DNA from: an uncultured Clostridia bacterium
Lineage (GTDB): Bacteria > Bacillota > Clostridia > Christensenellales > Aristaeellaceae
DNA: 64,000 nucleotides
NCBI GenBank assembly: GCA_934621485.1
Contig: CAKTUS010000003.1
Location: forward strand, 1 to 64,000
Reading direction: 5' to 3'
The notes under the pieces were generated by a model, which had not been told where the DNA came from, searched no databases, and saw only the letters and a program-made list of their open reading frames with translations. Below, one piece after another: positions 59,714-64,000 of this stretch. Positions within the stretch are counted from its first letter, which is position 1, and each line of letters starts with the position of its first letter. The position numbers and the translations under genes are program-made.

Positions 59714-60250
59714 ATGGAGTGGAAAGCGCAAATCATGGACGAGGCGGCCATTCAGCGTTCCATGGCCCGCATTACCCACGAAATTATCGAAAAAAACCAC
59801 GGAGTGGAAAACCTGTGCCTGCTGGGCGTGAAGCGGCGGGGGATTCCGCTGGCTCACATGCTGGCGGCCAATATGCAGCGTTTCGAGGGCGCGCAGGTTC
59901 CTGTGGGCCACGTGGATATCGCCCTGTATCGGGATGACCTGACGGAAATGGGCGTGCAGCCCACCACCATGGACTGCGATATTCCCTGCAAGCTGAAGGA
60001 TTGCACGGTGATTATTGTGGACGACGTTATCTATACCGGACGTACCGCCCGGGCGGCCATTGACGCGGTGTTCAGCTTTGGACGGCCCAAATCCATCCAG
60101 TTGGCGGTGCTGGTGGACCGGGGTCACCGCGAGCTGCCGATTCGGCCTGACTTTGTAGGCAAAAACATTCCCACCTCCAAAACGGAAATGGTGTCCGTAA
60201 AGGTGCAGGAAATCGATGGCGAAAGCAATGTAAGCCTGTATCGGCTGTAA
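59714..60250 (+). CDS. pyrR: PyrR bifunctional pyr attenuator / uracil phosphoribosyltransferase
   Basis: A 178-residue protein that binds pyr mRNA leaders to promote termination when UMP is high and has weak uracil phosphoribosyltransferase activity. The PRPP-binding motif VIIVDDVIYTGRTA is intact. GVKRRGIPLA, DIALYRDDL, and DRGHRELPIRPDFVGKNIPT are PyrR hallmarks. Length is normal. AGGAGG is seven bases before the ATG. No other pyrimidine gene or PyrR-binding leader is in the window, so it acts on genes elsewhere. psuG also releases uracil, a possible metabolic link only. Confidence 0.95.
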   Translation: MEWKAQIMDEAAIQRSMARITHEIIEKNHGVENLCLLGVKRRGIPLAHMLAANMQRFEGAQVPVGHVDIALYRDDLTEMGVQPTTMDCDIPCKLKDCTVIIVDDVIYTGRTARAAIDAVFSFGRPKSIQLAVLVDRGHRELPIRPDFVGKNIPTSKTEMVSVKVQEIDGESNVSLYRL

Positions 60251-60349
60251 AGGGGAAGGAGTCTCTACGGCTTGTGCCGCGCCGCTTTTTTCGTGCAAGC
60301 TTTTGACGAAGCGCTGGTTTGGGCGCGGAAAGCAGAGACTGTCCGATAT

Positions 60350-60660
60350 CACCCGGTTTTTTTGGCAGGCTGAAGCTCGCCTGGCGGCAAAGCGTGGTAA
60401 GAAAAGCCTTGCTGCCCAAGGCCGCCGAACCCGACGTACACGCCGCCGGGTTCGGAATGAAAATCGGAGGGCTACGCCTTCCGATACTACCCATGGATTT
60501 TTTGACAGTCCAAAAGCTCGTCTGGCGGCGAACTTTTTCGCAGAAACTGCCGGTACTGTTTTCGGCGTAGCCGAAAACTCCCCGCCCGACCGGCAAAGCC
60601 GGTCGATACAAATACAATCAGAGGGGCCGTAGCCCCTCTGGCAACTCCGCTAAAGGATTT
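60350..60660 (-). repeat. Dispersed intergenic element, composite copy 11
   Basis: Reverse orientation, partly eroded. It contains GAAAAGCCTTGCTGCCCAAGGC, GACGTACACGCCGCCGG, AATGAAAATCGGAGGGCTACGCC and a TTTTTTGACAGTCCAAAAGCTCG junction, which looks like the end of one copy joined to another. Two more hairpins follow: GTTTTCGGCGTAGCCGAAAAC (about 60558-60578) and CAGAGGGGCCGTAGCCCCTCTG (about 60620-60641). It lies between pyrR and the terminator at 60668. No gene is seen in 60251-60847. Confidence 0.65.
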
Positions 60661-60667
60661 TTGTCTG

Positions 60668-60696
60668 AAAGGATCGCGGTTTGGGATCCTTTTTTT
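60668..60696 (+). terminator. Terminator downstream of pyrR
   Basis: AAAGGATC (60668-60675) pairs with GATCCTTT (60685-60692), followed by four more T. It is 420 bp after pyrR, with the repeat in between. Confidence 0.78.
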
Positions 60697-60847
60697 GATG
60701 GCTTTCGCGGCGACTTGAAAGGAATATACCATTGGCGGGCTTTCAACCCTTTCCGAATGCAGACGATCATGCGCCTTTTTGCATTTGGAAGCAGGCAAGC
60801 GGTATGCGGGCAAAAAAACGCATTGCTGACCGCGCGCGAAGCACGGC

Positions 60848-61480
60848 TTATTCCGCCCGGCCCACCAGCACCAGCAGCGTGCCTTCCGCAACGCTGACCC
60901 GGGCCGTTTCAGCGGCGTAGTGATTGCTGACGCCCAGAGGATAGTCGCAGGTAAGCGAAGCATTTTCCAAAGGGTATTGCAGCCCGGTCATGGTAACGCC
61001 GCGAGCGCAGTTTCCGTGGCAAAACACGCTGACCAGCGCGCCCAGCGGCCTCGGCGGCAGCGTCAGCACGCCGTTATGCAGGGCGAAAACGTCGAAATGC
61101 GGGTCTACCAGCCGAATGTCCGCGCCCATTTGCGCATACCGGCCCATGGTTTGCAAATTGGCCAGGAAATGGTCTGCCCGGCCGCCGCCGCAGCCGTACA
61201 GGGCAAACTGCCGAAAGCCCATATCCCAAGCGACTTTTAGCGCCAGCCCGGTATCGGTATCGTCCTTTTCGACCGGAAAGCGCATCAGGCGCGTTTTTGA
61301 CGGCAGCGCATCTGGCGGATGGGGCAGCGAGTCGAAATCGCCCAGCAGAATATGGGGCGTAAGCCCCTGAGCAAGCAGCGCGTCATAGCCGCCGTCGGCG
61401 GCTATGAGCAAGTCGCCGTCTCTTAAAACCAGGTTTCGGGCGGTAAAATCGCCGGCTCCCGCAATGTAGCAAACACCCAT
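60848..61480 (-). CDS. thiN: Thiamine pyrophosphokinase
   Basis: A 210-residue enzyme transferring pyrophosphate from ATP to thiamine to make thiamine diphosphate. AADGGYDALL, LLGDFDSLP, EKDDTDTGLAL and YGCGGGRADHFLANL are the conserved TPK blocks, including the metal-binding aspartates. The start at 61480 follows AAAGGAGA. It is divergent from the riboswitch-controlled thiT gene, so uptake and activation of thiamine are encoded back to back; thiN itself has no riboswitch on its side. Confidence 0.93.
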   Translation of the reverse strand: MGVCYIAGAGDFTARNLVLRDGDLLIAADGGYDALLAQGLTPHILLGDFDSLPHPPDALPSKTRLMRFPVEKDDTDTGLALKVAWDMGFRQFALYGCGGGRADHFLANLQTMGRYAQMGADIRLVDPHFDVFALHNGVLTLPPRPLGALVSVFCHGNCARGVTMTGLQYPLENASLTCDYPLGVSNHYAAETARVSVAEGTLLVLVGRAE

Positions 61481-61506
61481 GCAGCACTTCTCCTTTCGCC
61501 AGGGGC

Positions 61507-61535
61507 ATTGTAACATGAAAACAGGGGATTGACAA
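61507..61535 (-). promoter_or_regulatory. thiN promoter
   Basis: Minus-strand TTGTCA (61530-61535), 17-bp spacer, TACAAT (61507-61512). Its -35 lies on top of the thiT -35 on the other strand. Confidence 0.78.
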
Positions 61536-61558
61536 ATCCTCCCCAGTTTTTTTATAAT
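61529..61558 (+). promoter_or_regulatory. thiT promoter
   Basis: TTGACA (61529-61534), 18-bp spacer, TATAAT (61553-61558), just upstream of the TPP riboswitch. Confidence 0.85.
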
Positions 61559-61579
61559 AGCTTTCGTGCTCATCCGTCG

Positions 61580-61670
61580 AGCGCAGGGGTGCTGGCCAGC
61601 AATTGGCCGGCTGAGATCGGGCGCGACCCGGAACCCTTGAACCTGATCCGGGTAATGCCGGCGTAGGAAT
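61580..61670 (+). ncRNA. TPP (THI-box) riboswitch
   Basis: Contains the conserved aptamer core: GGGGTGC near 61586, GGCTGAGATC (61608-61619), ACCCTTGAACCTGATCCGGG and TAATGCCGGCGTAGGAA. It lies between the promoter and thiT. A hairpin terminator (61695-61733) follows, so binding of thiamine diphosphate is expected to stop transcription before thiT. Confidence 0.97.
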
Positions 61671-61694
61671 CAATGAAATCCGCTTTCCTTGATG

Positions 61695-61733
61695 GCTCAC
61701 GCTGCAACCAGGCAGGGTGAGCATTTCATTTTT
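61695..61733 (+). terminator. Riboswitch-controlled terminator
   Basis: GCTCAC (61695-61700) pairs with GTGAGC (61717-61722), with inner CTGC/GCAG pairs, followed by the T-rich ATTTCATTTTTA. It is the likely expression platform of the TPP riboswitch. Confidence 0.82.
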
Positions 61734-61769
61734 ATCCGCGCTTTGCGCGAAAAACAAGGAGGAAAGACC

Positions 61770-62342
61770 ATGGATTCCAAAACAATTCGCCGTCTGGTGG
61801 AGTGCGCGCTGCTGGTTGCGGTGGGCACGGTGCTGAGCCTGTTTGAGTTCAAGGGCGTGTGGGCCCTTGGCGGAGGCATTACCTTTTGCAGCATGCTGCC
61901 CCTGGTGATGATTGCTCACCGCTACGGCACCCGCTGGGGCGTTGGCTGCGCCCTGCTGTACAGCCTGATTCAGCTGGTGCTGGGCATCAGCAACGTGCAG
62001 TATGCGCCGGACGCTGTAACCGCCATTGGCATCATTCTGCTGGACTATGTGGTGGCCTATACGGTAATCGGCTTCTCCGCCTGCTTCAACCGCTGCTTCA
62101 AAAACCGCCTTACGTCCATTGTGGTGGGCATTGTGTTCACCTTCTCCCTGCGGCTGCTGTGCCACTTCCTCAGCGGCGTGATGATCTGGGAGGTGCTGTG
62201 GCCCAACGGCGAGGGCTGGGCTCCTGCGGTGTGGTCCATTGCCTATAACGGCTCCTATATGGTGCCCGAAATGCTGATTACCAGCCTGGTGGCTGTGCTC
62301 AGCTATAAGCCCCTGAAGCCCTACTGGCTGGGACAAAAGTAA
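61770..62342 (+). CDS. thiT: ThiT thiamine transporter (ECF S-component)
   Basis: A 190-residue membrane protein with six predicted spans that binds thiamine with very high affinity and pairs with the shared ECF energy-coupling module, encoded elsewhere. LGGGITFCSMLPLVMIAHRYG (key residues GGGITFCSMLPL) is the conserved region near span 2. Late aromatic residues such as those in WAPAVWSIAYNGSYM form the thiamine site in the family. The start at 61770 follows AAGGAGG. Control by the TPP riboswitch confirms the substrate. Confidence 0.95.
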   Translation: MDSKTIRRLVECALLVAVGTVLSLFEFKGVWALGGGITFCSMLPLVMIAHRYGTRWGVGCALLYSLIQLVLGISNVQYAPDAVTAIGIILLDYVVAYTVIGFSACFNRCFKNRLTSIVVGIVFTFSLRLLCHFLSGVMIWEVLWPNGEGWAPAVWSIAYNGSYMVPEMLITSLVAVLSYKPLKPYWLGQK

Positions 62343-62353
62343 TTCATGCAGCC

Positions 62354-62397
62354 AAGTGCCGTTTTCGAAAAAGCCTTCCGAAAACGGCACTTTTTTT
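62354..62397 (+). terminator. thiT terminator
   Basis: A perfect stem of about 13 bp (AGTGCCGTTTTCG from 62355 with CGAAAACGGCACT to 62391) followed by TTTTTT. Confidence 0.95.
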
Positions 62398-62406
62398 GTA
62401 TTTTCA

Positions 62407-62435
62407 TTGAAGCGGCTTTTGCTTCGCGATATAAT
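62407..62435 (+). promoter_or_regulatory. Promoter for the acyl-ACP thioesterase gene
   Basis: TTGAAG (62407-62412), 17-bp spacer, TATAAT (62430-62435), 54 bp before the start. Confidence 0.65.
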
Positions 62436-62489
62436 AAAAAAAATTATATGAAAGCGAAAGAGGAAAAACGTGGAAAGGAAAACGCGGAA

Positions 62490-63221
62490 ATGGTAAAGGT
62501 ATATACAGGCAAGCAGCGGCTGCTTACCTCGCATTGCGATATGAGAGGCGCGTGGAAGCCCAGCGCTATTTTGGAAACCATGCAGGATGTGGCCGGAGAG
62601 CACAGCAACCTGCTGGGCGTTGGGCACGACGCCGTGCACGCCCAAGGCATCAGTTGGGTGGTAACCCGCTACGAGCTGGTCATGGCGCGTTATCCGCATT
62701 TTGGCGACACGGTGCTGACAGAAACCTATCCTACCTCTGCCCGGCACGGCTTTTACACCCGTACCTATGTGTTTCGAAGCGCGGCGGGCATGGAATACGG
62801 CTATGCCAGCAGCCTGTGGACGCTGCTGGATCTAGAAAAGCGCAGCATGATTCATCAGCCCATTTTTGCCGACCGCATGCCCGACAACCGGGATCTGGAT
62901 CCGCGCCTCCTGATGCCGGGCGCCGCCGCGGAGCTTTCCGCCCCGGCGGAAACGGCTGTGTTTCAGCCCCGGTATACGGATATTGACGATACCCTGCACG
63001 TAAACAACGCCAAGTATGTGGACTGGTGCTGCAACGCGATGGGAATTTCCGCCATGCAGGGTCATGAACTGGCTCTCCTGCGGGTGAATTATCAAAAAGA
63101 AATCCGGCCGGGCGACGAAGTGCGCACAGAGCTTCGCCGGGACGAAAAATGCTTCTCCTATCGCGGCTTCAAGGGAGAAGACCCCTATTTTGCCATCGCC
63201 GGGGAGCTTCGCCCCCGGTAA
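62490..63221 (+). CDS. Acyl-ACP thioesterase (FatA/FatB-like)
   Basis: A 243-residue double hot-dog enzyme that releases free fatty acids from acyl carrier protein. The first hot-dog half has the long helix ILETMQDVAGEHSNLLGVG and GISWVVTRYELVMARYP. The second half holds YTDIDDTLHVNNAKYVDWC, with the conserved Asp/Asn/His set near the active site. Length is typical of bacterial members. The start at 62490 has GGAAAGGA ten bases upstream; two earlier ATGs lack a ribosome site, and one overlaps the thiT terminator. brnQ follows by 36 bp. Confidence 0.9.
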   Translation: MVKVYTGKQRLLTSHCDMRGAWKPSAILETMQDVAGEHSNLLGVGHDAVHAQGISWVVTRYELVMARYPHFGDTVLTETYPTSARHGFYTRTYVFRSAAGMEYGYASSLWTLLDLEKRSMIHQPIFADRMPDNRDLDPRLLMPGAAAELSAPAETAVFQPRYTDIDDTLHVNNAKYVDWCCNAMGISAMQGHELALLRVNYQKEIRPGDEVRTELRRDEKCFSYRGFKGEDPYFAIAGELRPR

Positions 63222-63257
63222 CGGAGATACACATATTTGGAAGGGAGCACCTTACGG

Positions 63258-64000
63258 ATGAAAAAGAGACTGACACACAGGGAGCTAATTACCATTACCA
63301 GCATGCTGTTCGGCATGTTTTTCGGCGCGGGAAACATCATTTTTCCCATTCATATGGGCCAACTGGCCGGCCGCAACGTATGGCCCGCGGTTATCGGCTT
63401 TTGTGTGTCCGCCGTAGGGCTGCCCATTCTGGGAGTAGCGGCCCTGGGCATCAGCCGCACCAATGGCCTGGCGGAGCTCAGCCGTAAGGTGGGCAAAAAA
63501 TACAGCTACTTCTTTACCTGCGCCCTGTATCTAACCATCGGCCCCTTCTTCGCCATTCCCCGCTGCGCTACCGTTCCCTTCAGCGTAGGCGTGGAACCCA
63601 TGCTGCCCCAGGGCGTATCCGTTCAGGCGGTATTGGCCGTTTTCTCCGTTTTGTTTTTTGCGGCGGTGCTGTGGTTTTCCCTGCGCCCCAACGGCATTTT
63701 GACCTGGGTGGGCAAAGTGCTGAATCCGCTGTTCCTGCTATTTCTGGGCCTGCTGGTGGTAACCGCTCTGGTGAAGCCCATGGGCGCAATTGGCAGCGTA
63801 GAGCCTGACGGCGCTTATCAGACCAGCGCGCTGTTCACCGGCTTTCTGGAGGGCTATAATACCATGGACGCACTGGCCAGCCTGGCCTTTGGCATTGTGG
63901 TTGTGAACGTTATTCGCGGCCTGGGGGTGGAGGAGCCGGAGCACATTGCCGGGAATACCGTGCGTGCGGGCTTGACCACCGGTATTCTGATGACGGTGAT
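63258..64000 (+). CDS. brnQ: Branched-chain amino acid transporter BrnQ (5' part, runs off the window)
   Basis: The first 247 residues of a sodium- or proton-coupled importer of leucine, isoleucine and valine. The opening LITITSMLFGMFFGAGNIIFPIHMGQLAG, with key block FFGAGNIIFP, is diagnostic of the LIVCS family, as is IGPFFAIPRCATVPF. Six to seven spans are seen, and the frame is open to the last base. GGGAG lies 11 bases before the ATG. The C-terminal part lies beyond the window. It probably shares a transcript with the acyl-ACP thioesterase gene. Confidence 0.92.
   Translation, partial: MKKRLTHRELITITSMLFGMFFGAGNIIFPIHMGQLAGRNVWPAVIGFCVSAVGLPILGVAALGISRTNGLAELSRKVGKKYSYFFTCALYLTIGPFFAIPRCATVPFSVGVEPMLPQGVSVQAVLAVFSVLFFAAVLWFSLRPNGILTWVGKVLNPLFLLFLGLLVVTALVKPMGAIGSVEPDGAYQTSALFTGFLEGYNTMDALASLAFGIVVVNVIRGLGVEEPEHIAGNTVRAGLTTGILMTV

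Overview
The window looks like a chromosomal segment of a moderately GC-rich Bacillota (Firmicutes) bacterium, most likely class Clostridia. The evidence is the gene set: a PyrR attenuator protein, the DarA c-di-AMP receptor next to holB and the RicT (PSP1) gene, a PepV dipeptidase, ThiT behind a TPP riboswitch, CtsR-type heat-shock boxes, a CsoR copper operon and ATP-type PEP carboxykinase. Shine-Dalgarno sequences are strong (AGGAGG) and promoters are clear -35/-10 boxes with 17-18 bp spacers. No species can be named from the sequence alone. Nothing in the window is a phage, integrase, transposase or CRISPR array, so most of it is housekeeping chromosome.

Layout. 1-15.0 kb is almost entirely minus strand: a TlpA-like thioredoxin, aspartase, a run of co-oriented genes (membrane protein, RsuA-type pseudouridine synthase, RsmC-like methyltransferase, PatB-type lyase, PepV), several GNAT acetyltransferases, a beta-lactamase-fold protein that has lost its catalytic residues, a GT-C-like membrane protein and a SpoIID/LytB protein with an SH3 tail. 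15.2-22.1 kb holds feoAB, a hexokinase, an hsp20 gene under two CtsR boxes, an SDR dehydrogenase, a YdcF-type protein and a tRNA Arg-His-Gln operon. 22.4-30 kb holds a YARHG protein, psuK-psuG for pseudouridine breakdown beside a VanW protein, and darA-holB-ricT. 30.4-39.4 kb is an oligopeptide ABC transporter operon (oppABCDF plus small membrane proteins). 39.9-50.2 kb has a zinc-ribbon protein, pckA, a flippase-like protein, a MATE exporter and a CotH / DUF4956 / VTC-domain cluster. 50.4-58.8 kb holds two metal-resistance operons, csoR-copA(-copZ) and arsR-HMA-zntA, flanking a decayed cell-surface pseudogene. 58.9-64 kb has a HAD phosphatase, pyrR, thiN diverging from a TPP-riboswitch-controlled thiT, an acyl-ACP thioesterase and the start of brnQ.

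The two most unusual things are these. (1) A family of non-coding intergenic elements, about 11 intact or degenerate copies in 64 kb. Well-preserved copies have imperfect terminal inverted repeats (CAGACTGTC-AAAAA type) and an internal terminator-like hairpin. They sit downstream of genes, often abutting or splitting the host terminator, and two are flanked by 23-24 bp direct repeats that look like long target duplications. (2) The opp operon. Its OppC permease carries a roughly 350-residue extracytoplasmic insertion built of about 55-residue repeats. Its binding protein is oversized and has a signal peptide without the lipobox cysteine that normally tethers it to the membrane. A long imperfect hairpin separates oppA from oppB. 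Together these suggest a peptide importer in which the permease rather than a lipid anchor captures the binding protein; that is inference.
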